Source of the DNA: Myxococcus xanthus
GTDB lineage: Bacteria; Myxococcota; Myxococcia; Myxococcales; Myxococcaceae
Direction of reading: 5' to 3'
Assembly (NCBI RefSeq): GCF_006402735.1
Contig: NZ_CP017174.1
Location: 9,071,001 to 9,135,000, forward strand
DNA: 64,000 nucleotides
The stretch's first letter is position 1. The number at the start of each line of letters is the position of its first letter. The notes under the pieces were generated by a model. That model was not told the origin of the DNA and did not search any database. It saw only the letters and a program-made list of their open reading frames with translations. This document shows, piece by piece, positions 34,095 through 41,688 of the stretch. A program made the translations under genes and the position numbers.

Positions 34095-35081
34095 TCAGTT
34101 CCGGGTGTGCTGCCGGAAGAAGTCCCACATGATGCTGGTGCCGTCCGGTCCGGACGGGTCGGCGAAGGGATAACGCGAATCCCCACCGGGCCAGGCGTGG
34201 TCCATCCCCTGGATTTCGATGTGCCGCGCCACCAGCGAGCCACCGTAGACGTAGTCCTCCACGGTGTACCCGCGCCCGCCGGGCACCGTCGCGCGCGTCA
34301 CCTGCGTGGCCACCGGACGGATGCTGTCATTGGCCACGCCGTCATCGCCGTAGTCACTGGTCTGCAGGAACTGCCGCACCGCTTGCCGGCCGTTGACGGA
34401 GTCGACCACGCTGTCCTTCGTCCCGTGCACGACAAGCACCGGCACCGTGTGACGCGGACGGCCCGAGCACACCCACGCGTCCCGGCCCCGGTCATCCGGG
34501 TGGTAGATGCTGCCGAAGAGCATGGCGAAGCCCGTGCCCGAAATCGTGGTGGCCGCCTTGTACATGGCCCCCGCGCCAATCATCCCCGCGGCGAACACGT
34601 CCGAGTAGCAGGCCAGCAGCGTCCCCGTGAGCACCGCGCCGGAGCTGACGCCGCCCACGTAGATGCGGCGCGCATCCACCGCGTAGTGCCGCTTCACCTG
34701 CTCCACCATGCCCACAACGAGCGCGGGCTCACCGTGGCCCCGCGTCTGGTTGAGCACCAGCATGAAGTTCCAGCACTGCGTGGGGTTCGCGAACGTCGCC
34801 TGGTTCGGGTACAGCACCAGGAACTTCTCGGCGTCCGCCTTCTCGTTGAGGCGCGAGAGGCCGGCGAACTGGCTCGGGTTCTGGAAGCAGCCGTGCAGCG
34901 CCACCACCAGGGGCAGCGGCGTGTCAGCCTGGTACCCCGTGGGCACCCAGAGCTGGAAGCCCCGGGTCCCTTCGATGCCATGAACCCAGGTGCCGGCGCG
35001 TGCGGGCGCAGCGGCGGTGAGCGTGAGGACGGCGAGCAGCAACAACCACGTGCGCGAGCACGCGACAGTGTTCCGCTTCAT
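34095..35081 (-). CDS. Secreted PHB-depolymerase/feruloyl-esterase-like hydrolase
   Basis: A 328-residue exported protein (signal WLLLLAVLTLTAAAPARA) has an alpha/beta-hydrolase fold. The oxyanion region is PLVVALHGC, the nucleophile elbow GVSSGA (Ser), and further features are PVLVVHGTKDSVVD and GMDHAWPGG, the latter holding the catalytic His. This is the LpqC/PHB-depolymerase family of extracellular esterases. It probably degrades polyesters or plant esters outside the cell, fitting a scavenging lifestyle. It converges with the MBL gene and follows the alpha/beta hydrolase gene on the same strand by about 32 bases. Confidence 0.92.
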   Translation of the reverse strand: MKRNTVACSRTWLLLLAVLTLTAAAPARAGTWVHGIEGTRGFQLWVPTGYQADTPLPLVVALHGCFQNPSQFAGLSRLNEKADAEKFLVLYPNQATFANPTQCWNFMLVLNQTRGHGEPALVVGMVEQVKRHYAVDARRIYVGGVSSGAVLTGTLLACYSDVFAAGMIGAGAMYKAATTISGTGFAMLFGSIYHPDDRGRDAWVCSGRPRHTVPVLVVHGTKDSVVDSVNGRQAVRQFLQTSDYGDDGVANDSIRPVATQVTRATVPGGRGYTVEDYVYGGSLVARHIEIQGMDHAWPGGDSRYPFADPSGPDGTSIMWDFFRQHTRN

Positions 35082-35113
35082 TGGCTGACTCCTTCGGGGT
35101 GGGGGAACCGCGC

Positions 35114-35929
35114 TCAGCCCGGCTGCCGCGCATCCACCGCGGCGTCCTCGACTCCGGCCAGGAAGGCCTCCACGGCTTCGGCGACCTTGTCGGGCTGGTC
35201 ATGCGGTGACGCATGGCCGGAATCACTCAACACCTGGAGCCGCGCGTTCGGCAGCAGGTCCACGTAGGCCTGCTTCGTGGACACGGGCGTGTAGTCCCTG
35301 TCGGACGCGAGCACCAGCACCGGGCAGGTGATGCCGCCCAGGTGCCGCATGACGCTCCACCCCACCAACCCCTTCGTCGCGCGCAGGTACGCGTCCGGGT
35401 CGTTGGCGCTGAATATCTCCAGCGCGCGCTGACGAAGCGCTTCCTGTTCGGGCTTGGGAAAGAGCTTGGGCGCCAGGACCTTCGCCAGCACCGAGGGCCC
35501 CAGCAGCTTCAGCAGCGTCAGGCGCAGCCCGAACTCGAACTTGCGGCGCAGCGTGCGCGCCACCAGCTCCGGCCCGCTGTTGACGATGACCAGGCTGCGC
35601 ACCAGCTCCGGCCGGTCCACCGCGAGCTGGAACCCCATCATCCCGCCCATGGACAGGCCCACCACGTGGACGCCGGTGAGTCCCAGCGCGTCACACAGCC
35701 CGGCGATGTCCCGGGCGAAGCGCGGCACGCCATAGGCGCCCGGCGGCTTTCCGCTGCGTCCGTGGCCCCGCGCATCGGGAACGATGACGCGATGGCGGCC
35801 CGTCAGTCTGGGTGCCACGGACTCCCAGTCCCGGCCTGAGGAGCCAAGGCCGTGAAGAAGCAGCACAGGGGTGCCCTCACCCGATTCCTCGAAGTAGAGG
35901 GAGAGCGCCTCGAACTGGAGCAACGGCAT
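35114..35929 (-). CDS. Alpha/beta-fold hydrolase
   Basis: The 271-residue cytoplasmic enzyme has the HGLGSSGRDW oxyanion loop, the nucleophile elbow GLSMGG (Ser), the acid-containing LVLASDRDYTPV and a catalytic His in DSGHASPHDQP. The family contains esterases, haloperoxidase-like enzymes and lactonases. It is divergent from the TetR gene with a strong palindrome between them, and upstream of the secreted esterase on its own strand. TetR control is likely. Substrate unknown. Confidence 0.93.
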   Translation of the reverse strand: MPLLQFEALSLYFEESGEGTPVLLLHGLGSSGRDWESVAPRLTGRHRVIVPDARGHGRSGKPPGAYGVPRFARDIAGLCDALGLTGVHVVGLSMGGMMGFQLAVDRPELVRSLVIVNSGPELVARTLRRKFEFGLRLTLLKLLGPSVLAKVLAPKLFPKPEQEALRQRALEIFSANDPDAYLRATKGLVGWSVMRHLGGITCPVLVLASDRDYTPVSTKQAYVDLLPNARLQVLSDSGHASPHDQPDKVAEAVEAFLAGVEDAAVDARQPG

Positions 35930-35986
35930 GTTCGGACCCCAGATTCAGGTAGGAAGCGTGTCGAACCGCAGGCCCGAAGCTACATG

Positions 35987-36000
35987 AACGAACGTTCGTT
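35987..36000. promoter_or_regulatory. 14-bp perfect palindrome, probable TetR operator
   Basis: AACGAACGTTCGTT (35987-36000) is an uninterrupted palindrome centred in the 86-base gap between the divergent hydrolase and TetR genes. AACGAACGTTCGTT-type sites are typical operators of TetR-family repressors controlling their own divergent promoter. Confidence 0.65.
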
Positions 36001-36015
36001 TTTCAAGAGTACCCC

Positions 36016-36666
36016 ATGAGCACCTCCCCCCGCTCTCGCCTGCGCGCCACGGCCGCCCGCCTCCCCCCCACGGCAGCGGCGCCCCCCGAAGGCACGCGCC
36101 GGCGCATCCTGGAGACGGCCCTGCAGCTCTTCGCGAGCCGCGGCTATCACGACACGTCCATTCGGGACCTGGCGTCGGCCCTGGAGCTGCGGCCCAGTGC
36201 GCTGTACGCCCACTTCGCGGCCAAGGACCACGTGCTCGCGGAGCTGGTGCGCATTGGCCACGAGGCCCACTTCGAGGCGTTGGAGACCGCGTTCCAGGGC
36301 GCGAAGCCCACGCCGGCGGACCAGGTGCGCGCGCTGGTTCATGCGCACACGCGCGTCCACGCGGAACATCCGCAGCTCGCGCTGGTGGTGAACGAGGAGT
36401 TCTACGCGCTGTCGCCGGAGCTGGCGGCGCCCGCGCAAGCGCTGCGGGACAAGGCCAACGCCATGTTGATTGACGCCATCCGGCGCGGCATGGCCCAGGG
36501 GCAGTTCTCCCCGCTCCATCCCGAAATCACCGCCGCGGCGATTGTCGGCATGGGCTCTCGCATCCCCCACTGGTTCGAACCCGGCGGCCCCATCGCGGTG
36601 GAGACCCTGGCGAAGACCCACGCCGAGTTGGCGCTGCGGATGCTGGGAAGTGTCTCCGGCGCGTGA
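36016..36666 (+). CDS. TetR/AcrR-family transcriptional regulator
   Basis: A 216-residue protein has an N-terminal helix-turn-helix (RRRILETALQLFASRGYHDTSIRDLASALELRPSALYAHF, about residues 29-70). An all-helical ligand domain follows (VLAELVRIGHEAHFEALE...). It probably represses itself and the divergent alpha/beta hydrolase through the palindrome 16 bases before its ATG. The ligand is not predictable. The N-terminal 25 residues are Arg/Ala/Pro-rich and likely disordered. Confidence 0.93.
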   Translation: MSTSPRSRLRATAARLPPTAAAPPEGTRRRILETALQLFASRGYHDTSIRDLASALELRPSALYAHFAAKDHVLAELVRIGHEAHFEALETAFQGAKPTPADQVRALVHAHTRVHAEHPQLALVVNEEFYALSPELAAPAQALRDKANAMLIDAIRRGMAQGQFSPLHPEITAAAIVGMGSRIPHWFEPGGPIAVETLAKTHAELALRMLGSVSGA

Positions 36667-36676
36667 GGCCGCGCGA

Positions 36677-36850
36677 CTAACCGCGCATCTGCCTGCGGCC
36701 GGACGCCACCTGGAACGCGTACACCGCCAGCGCGGCGATACCCACGAGGAGGACGACCCACAGCAAGCCGCCCACGACGGCGCGAGTCACGGTGAGCACG
36801 ACCCAGAGCGCGAGCAGCCCCAGTCCCACGTAGAGCAGCCCCTTCATCAT
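36677..36850 (-). CDS. Small membrane protein with two helices
   Basis: The 57-residue protein is almost entirely hydrophobic: LLYVGLGLLALWVVLTVTR, then GGLLWVVLLVGIAALAVYAF, with a basic tail. GGAGG immediately precedes the tandem ATGs at 36850/36847. No function is known. It converges with the TetR gene, 10 bases between stops. Confidence 0.7.
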   Translation of the reverse strand: MMKGLLYVGLGLLALWVVLTVTRAVVGGLLWVVLLVGIAALAVYAFQVASGRRQMRG

Positions 36851-37017
36851 CGGCCTCCATGCCACGGGAAAGTCTCTTCATGGTAGGGACGCCCCGCGCG
36901 CGCGACAGGGCCCGGCTGCACGGTTGGTTGCTGACCGTTGAATTTTCCAGGCAGGCTCGCGTCAGAAGGCGCATCCACCGCAACGGCGAATCCTTCCTCA
37001 CGCTGGATACCCTCACC

Positions 37018-37779
37018 ATGACCACTCGCATGCTCTGGAAGCTCACGGCGCTCTCCCTCACCCTGTCCGCTCCCGCCTTCGCGGCGGACTGGCGCAAAGA
37101 CGGCAACTTCCGGCGCAAGGAGGTCAAGAGCACCGAGGACATCGGGCAGGCGCAAGAGGACCGGGGCTTCGCGCTGGGTCTGCGCGCCGGCTACAGCCTC
37201 CCGCTGGGAAGCGCCGTGGCTTCCGAGCGGGGTGAAAACCCCAAGATGAGTGACGCGTACAGCGGCGCCATCCCCTTGCAGGTGGACCTGGGCTACTTCT
37301 TCAACTCGAACGTCTACCTGGGCGCCCACTTCCAGTATGCGCCCGTGCTCCTCGCTGAAGACTGCCGCTCCGAAGTCAGCTGCTCCGCCAGCCAGATGCG
37401 CTTCGGCATCAACGCGTCCTACCACTTCCGCGCGGGTGAGAAGTTCATGCCCTGGCTGGGCCTGGGCATCGGCTACGAGATGCTCAACATGAAAATCTCC
37501 GCGAGCGAGGGAGACATCGAGACCACCATCGGCACGGGCGCCCGCGGCATCGAGTTCGCATCCGTCCAGGCCGGCGCCGACTACCGCGTCAACGACACGT
37601 TCTCCATCGGGCCCTACCTGTCGCTGGCGGCCGGCGTCTACCAGACGGCGACCAGCAGCATCGAGACGAAGAACGTGCCCATCCTCGGCGACATCTCCGA
37701 GTCGGACTCGGAGAGCATCGACAACAAGGCGGTCCACGCCTGGATGTCCGGCGGCGTGCGGATGCAGTTCCGCTTCTAG
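37018..37779 (+). CDS. Outer-membrane beta-barrel protein
   Basis: A 253-residue protein has a signal peptide (LWKLTALSLTLSAPAFAA) and a mature part made of alternating amphipathic strands. Examples are FALGLRAGYSLPLG, IPLQVDLGYFFNSNVYLGAHFQYAP, FMPWLGLGIGYEMLNM and a final aromatic MQFRF. This is the OmpA-like/8-stranded barrel pattern. Two close cysteines in a loop (DCRSEVSC) may form a disulfide. The ATG at 37018 precedes the signal peptide. Probably structural or pore-forming. Confidence 0.82.
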   Translation: MTTRMLWKLTALSLTLSAPAFAADWRKDGNFRRKEVKSTEDIGQAQEDRGFALGLRAGYSLPLGSAVASERGENPKMSDAYSGAIPLQVDLGYFFNSNVYLGAHFQYAPVLLAEDCRSEVSCSASQMRFGINASYHFRAGEKFMPWLGLGIGYEMLNMKISASEGDIETTIGTGARGIEFASVQAGADYRVNDTFSIGPYLSLAAGVYQTATSSIETKNVPILGDISESDSESIDNKAVHAWMSGGVRMQFRF

Positions 37780-37798
37780 GCCACTCCCGCGGTCCGCA

Positions 37799-39415
37799 TC
37801 AGTCCAGCAGGTGCGGGTTGCGCAGGATGAGCAACCCCGCCTGCACGGTGGCGGCGTAGTCGTTGAGATGCCCGGCGTCGACGAGCACCGTGGCATCCCG
37901 GCTTCCGCCCGCGACCAGCGCCGCATCCACCTTCTTCGCCCCCTGGTTGTACGCGGTGAGCGCCAGCCGCCAGTCGCCATAGCGCGCGTGCAGGTCCGAC
38001 AGCAGCGAGGCGGCGGCCTCCGTTTCACGCGCCACGTCCAGCCGCTCGTCCCGCGCGTCGCTCACCTCCAGCCCGTAGCGCCGCGCCGTCTCCGGGATGA
38101 ACATCCACACGCCCGCGCCACGCATGCCCGGTGCCAGCGAGGGCCGGCCATCCGTCTCCGGCATGTTCGTCGCCGCGGATTCGACGACGGCCACTGCCAA
38201 CAGTCCCTCGGGCAGGCCCTTGTCACGTAGCGGCGCGGAGAGCGCCTCCCGCTGCGTCACCAGGTTGGCCAGTGCGCGCTTCATGAACGCGCGTCCCTTC
38301 TCCGAACCGGTGAGCGTGTTGAGCCGAGCCAACACATGCGCGTCCACCACCACCGGCAAATCTCCCTCCGGCTGGCTGGACCGGGCGAGCGCCTGCGCCT
38401 CCGCGAGCGTCACCGCGCGGCCCTGCGCCACGCCTTGTGACAGCGCCGCGAGCGGCACCAGGACGAGACACAGCGCGGCCAGGAGCGCGGAAACACCCTG
38501 GGCACGGGCGGGACGAGGCTGGAAGAGCATCTGGATTCTCCGGGTGGTGGGGTGGGACATGCCGGTGACACCGGCGGGAAGGGAGGACTCGGGCCGCACC
38601 GACAAGGCCGCCTGGAGCAGACACCGCGCGTAGGCCTGCGCCGGGGCCCGGCCACTGGCCACCAGCGCTTCGTCACACGCCAGCTCCTGCAGCGAGGCCA
38701 TCCACCGGGACAGGGCATATGCGCCCGGATGCCAGAAGAAGGCGCCCGTGAGGACGAGCCGCGCGAAGGCCCGGTGTGTGTCGCGCTGACGGTGGTGCTG
38801 AAGCTCGTGAAGCACCGTCAGCCGGAAGGACTCCGCGTCCTCCAGCAGCGCGGGCGGCACCACCACCCACGCGGAGGGCTGACGCCCGGCGCGAGGAAAC
38901 CACGCGGAGAAGGCCGGCATGCCCACCTCGCCCAGCACCACGGCGACACGCCCCACGCCGCGCACGCGGGGCAGCGACTCCAACTGGCGCAGCATGCGCG
39001 CGTGCCGCACGAGCGCCCGCGCGATGAAGGCGCCTCCTCCCACCAAGAGCGCCAGCGCCGCCGCGGGCAGCACGGGAGGCAGCGCGGGCGCGGACTCCCG
39101 AGCCCGCGCAGGCTCCGCCACCGGACGCGGCTCCCACAAGGGCGCGGGCAGCCGTCCCGCGTGGCGCGCCACGGAACGCTCGAAGGTGAAGCGGGGCCCG
39201 GTGGGAACCAGCGCGTGCACGGCCGCGGCCAACAACGGCAGCACCAGCGTGAGCAGCAACACGCCGCGCGCAACCTTCAAGGACTGCCGCGCCGACAAGG
39301 GACGCCCCAACCATGCCAGCAGCGCCAACGCCAGCCATGCCAGCGGCGGCGCCACGGCGAGCAGCAGCGCCTGCGTCAGATAGAGCGACGCGAGCTCACG
39401 CAGCACGGCGCTCAC
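37799..39415 (-). CDS. M56-type membrane metalloprotease fused to an SLT-like lytic transglycosylase domain
   Basis: The 538-residue protein starts with membrane helices. It then shows HELQHH (H203-E204-x2-H207), the M56/BlaR1 zinc protease motif, with a distal acidic ELACDEA near 244-250. A further helix (SALLAALCLVLVPLAAL, about 310-326) leads to a periplasmic domain with VAVVESAATN, GAGVWMFIPETARRYGL and ALTAYNQG. Those are the three motif positions of SLT lytic transglycosylases, with the Glu of VVES as catalytic acid. In BlaR1 this place holds a penicillin-binding sensor. The GTG start at 39415 overlaps the BlaI stop, so both are coupled. It may cut BlaI in response to cell-wall state. 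Confidence 0.88.
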   Translation of the reverse strand: MSAVLRELASLYLTQALLLAVAPPLAWLALALLAWLGRPLSARQSLKVARGVLLLTLVLPLLAAAVHALVPTGPRFTFERSVARHAGRLPAPLWEPRPVAEPARARESAPALPPVLPAAALALLVGGGAFIARALVRHARMLRQLESLPRVRGVGRVAVVLGEVGMPAFSAWFPRAGRQPSAWVVVPPALLEDAESFRLTVLHELQHHRQRDTHRAFARLVLTGAFFWHPGAYALSRWMASLQELACDEALVASGRAPAQAYARCLLQAALSVRPESSLPAGVTGMSHPTTRRIQMLFQPRPARAQGVSALLAALCLVLVPLAALSQGVAQGRAVTLAEAQALARSSQPEGDLPVVVDAHVLARLNTLTGSEKGRAFMKRALANLVTQREALSAPLRDKGLPEGLLAVAVVESAATNMPETDGRPSLAPGMRGAGVWMFIPETARRYGLEVSDARDERLDVARETEAAASLLSDLHARYGDWRLALTAYNQGAKKVDAALVAGGSRDATVLVDAGHLNDYAATVQAGLLILRNPHLLD

Positions 39416-39813
39416 GGCTTGCGGCCCTTCGCGTCGAGCAGCTTGCGGAGCTGGTCCACATCCGAGGCGGACAGGGGCACCGCCTCCACCAGCCGCGCCA
39501 CCAGCGCGGAAGGCGTGCCGTCAAACACCGTCTCCACCAGGTGGCGCACGCTCTGCGCCTCATAGGCGTCGCGCGGCAACACCGCCGAGTACAGGTGGCC
39601 ACGGCCCTGCTTGCGGCTCTCCACCACGCCCTTCTGCTCCAGGATGCGCAGCACCGTGGAGACGGACGTGTACGCCAGCGCGCGCTCCGGCGGCAGCGCG
39701 GCGAGCACGTCCGCCACACTCACCTCACCGAGGCGCCAGACGATGTGCATCAACTCCAGCTCCACCGGCGTCAACGGCCGTGGAGCCACTTCGGGCTCAG
39801 GCTTGCGAGTCAC
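39412..39813 (-). CDS. BlaI/MecI-family transcriptional repressor
   Basis: The 133-residue protein has the BlaI winged helix (LTPVELELMHIVWRLGEVSVADVLAALPPERALAYTSVSTVLRILEQKGVV). A C-terminal dimerisation helix pair follows (SVRHLVETVFDGTPSALVARLVE), where BlaR1-type proteases cut. A GTG start at 39813 has GGAGG upstream. It precedes and overlaps the M56 fusion gene. Paired palindromes 20-65 bases upstream are probable autoregulatory operators. Confidence 0.93.
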   Translation of the reverse strand: MTRKPEPEVAPRPLTPVELELMHIVWRLGEVSVADVLAALPPERALAYTSVSTVLRILEQKGVVESRKQGRGHLYSAVLPRDAYEAQSVRHLVETVFDGTPSALVARLVEAVPLSASDVDQLRKLLDAKGRKP

Positions 39814-39839
39814 GAGCGAACCTCCGTGACGCGCAAACT

Positions 39840-39877
39840 ACTAAGGACTTAGTTTCAAATCAACTAACCATTTAGTT
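39840..39877. promoter_or_regulatory. Two ACTAA-type inverted repeats, probable BlaI operators
   Basis: ACTAAG-GA-CTTAGT (39840-39853) and AACTAA-CCAT-TTAGTT (39862-39877) are both perfect inverted repeats with the same ACTAA/TTAGT half-site, lying upstream of the BlaI-like start. Duplicated dyads just before a BlaI gene are characteristic of its self-repression. Confidence 0.65.
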
Positions 39878-39900
39878 CTCCACCGGCGGAGCACCCGGCC

Positions 39901-41481
39901 CTACACACCGAGCGCCTCCCGCAGCTCCGGCAGGCGCCGCGACTGCACCGCGCCGTAGACGAACCGGTCCGGCCGCAGCACCACCACGTCCGCGGCGCGC
40001 TTGGAGAACCAGTCCGCCAGCTTTCCGGTGACGTCCACCAAGGTGGGCGCGTCCTCCTCGGCGCCGTCCACGGCCTCCGCCGGAGGATGGAACGTCAGCA
40101 TCCGGCCCCCCAGCGACTCGGCCAGCTCACGCGCCGCCTCCAGCTCCGCCGACGGCGCGTTGCCCCGGCACAGCACCGTGAACTCATTGCCCAGGGTGTC
40201 GTCCAACAGGACCTCCTCACCCGACGGCAGCTTCACGCGCGGCTGGATGAAGTACTCGCCCTTGTCGCCGAAGTAGTAGCCGCTCGCGTGCGCCGGGGCC
40301 TCCTTGAACTCGAAGCCCTCGATGAACTTGCGCACCCGGGGGATGCGCTGAAGGGTGCGCATCAGCGCGTCACGCGCGGAGGCCACCAAGGGGTTGCGCG
40401 CCAGGAACAGGTGCCCCACCCGGACACACAGCTTCTGCACCGCCTCCACGTGCGGCCGGCGCTCCTGCTCATAGGTGTCCAGCAGCGACGCGGAGGACTG
40501 CCCGTGCAGCACGCGTTTCAGCTTCCACGCCAGGTTGGACGCATCCCGCATCCCCGACACCAGGCCCTGGCCCATGAAAGGCGGCATGGTGTGCGCCGCG
40601 TCGCCCAGCAGGAAGACGTTGCCCTGGCGCCAACGCGCCGCGTTGAGGCAGTGGAAGGTGTAGACCTGCGCCCGCTCGATGCGCACCCGCTTGGGGTCCA
40701 CGTACGGCGCGATGAGCTCGGCGATGGTCTCCGACTTCTCCAACTGCTCGCGCGTCTCGCCGGGCATCATCATGAACTCCCAGCGAATCTGATTCACCGC
40801 GCCGGTGGCCACGAAGGCCGGACGCTTCGGGTCGCACACGAAGCGGCAGATTTCCGGCGCCTCCCCGTCCACCACGGTGCCGGACACCGCCAGCCAAGGC
40901 TCGCCGTAGGCCCGTCCCGACATCGGGATTCCCATCACCTTGCGCACGGTGCTGCGCGCCCCGTCACACGCCAGCAGGTACTTCGCGCGGATGGAGCGCT
41001 GCTCCCCGGTGAGCGAATCGCGGTAGCGCACCGTCACCCCGTCGGAGTCCTGCACCACGGCCTCCACGCTCACGCCCTTGCGCAGCTCCACGTGCTCGAA
41101 GCGGTTGAGCCCGTCGCGCAGCGCGCCCTCCAGCAGCGGCTGGTGGAAGAACCACAGCGGCGTGTGGCCGAAGCCGAAGTCCGTCTCGCCGGTGTGAATC
41201 TCCGCGAAGCGCTTGCCCGTGCCGCCCACGTACTCCGCGAAACGGCTTTCCCGCATGTTGCTTTGCAGCAAATCCAACAGTCCGGTGGACTGGTAGATGC
41301 GCAGGCCTTCGTCGTCGCACGAAAAGGCCCGGGGCTCGCCGTGCGGCGTCACGTCCCGCTCCAGCAGCAAGGTGCGTACACCCATGAGACCCAGCAGGTT
41401 GCCCGTCAACGCTCCCACCGGACCACACCCGCTGATGATGACGTCCACCTGCGTGTCCGTCTGCTGACTGTCACAACCCAT
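39901..41481 (-). CDS. FAD-dependent aromatic-ring monooxygenase
   Basis: A 526-residue flavoprotein of the PheA/TfdB/MhpA group. It has the ADP-binding GCGPVGALTGNLLGLMGV, the DG motif in YLLACDGARSTVRK, and NVFLLGDAAHTMPPFMGQGLVSGMRDASNLAWKL, which binds the flavin. A C-terminal thioredoxin-like tail follows. It hydroxylates an aromatic or polyketide substrate using NAD(P)H and oxygen. The ATG at 41481 follows GGGAGG; a TTG six codons earlier is open. Divergent from the BTAD-ATPase regulator, which likely controls it. Confidence 0.93.
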   Translation of the reverse strand: MGCDSQQTDTQVDVIISGCGPVGALTGNLLGLMGVRTLLLERDVTPHGEPRAFSCDDEGLRIYQSTGLLDLLQSNMRESRFAEYVGGTGKRFAEIHTGETDFGFGHTPLWFFHQPLLEGALRDGLNRFEHVELRKGVSVEAVVQDSDGVTVRYRDSLTGEQRSIRAKYLLACDGARSTVRKVMGIPMSGRAYGEPWLAVSGTVVDGEAPEICRFVCDPKRPAFVATGAVNQIRWEFMMMPGETREQLEKSETIAELIAPYVDPKRVRIERAQVYTFHCLNAARWRQGNVFLLGDAAHTMPPFMGQGLVSGMRDASNLAWKLKRVLHGQSSASLLDTYEQERRPHVEAVQKLCVRVGHLFLARNPLVASARDALMRTLQRIPRVRKFIEGFEFKEAPAHASGYYFGDKGEYFIQPRVKLPSGEEVLLDDTLGNEFTVLCRGNAPSAELEAARELAESLGGRMLTFHPPAEAVDGAEEDAPTLVDVTGKLADWFSKRAADVVVLRPDRFVYGAVQSRRLPELREALGV

Positions 41482-41688
41482 GGATGCCTCCCGGGGCAAT
41501 GTCTGGCATTTTTAATAACGAATCAGGTGTGACCACGGTGTGACGGGTACGGAAGTCTGGATCAGCATCCGCTCAGAGCGGCGAGCTGCCGTGTGACGGA
41601 AAAACCACACGCAAAAATTGTCACTACTGGGGCAATCCCTACCCGTGACGGAGGTTTTCGGCGGACGTGTTACCTTAGGGCCCCGCCC

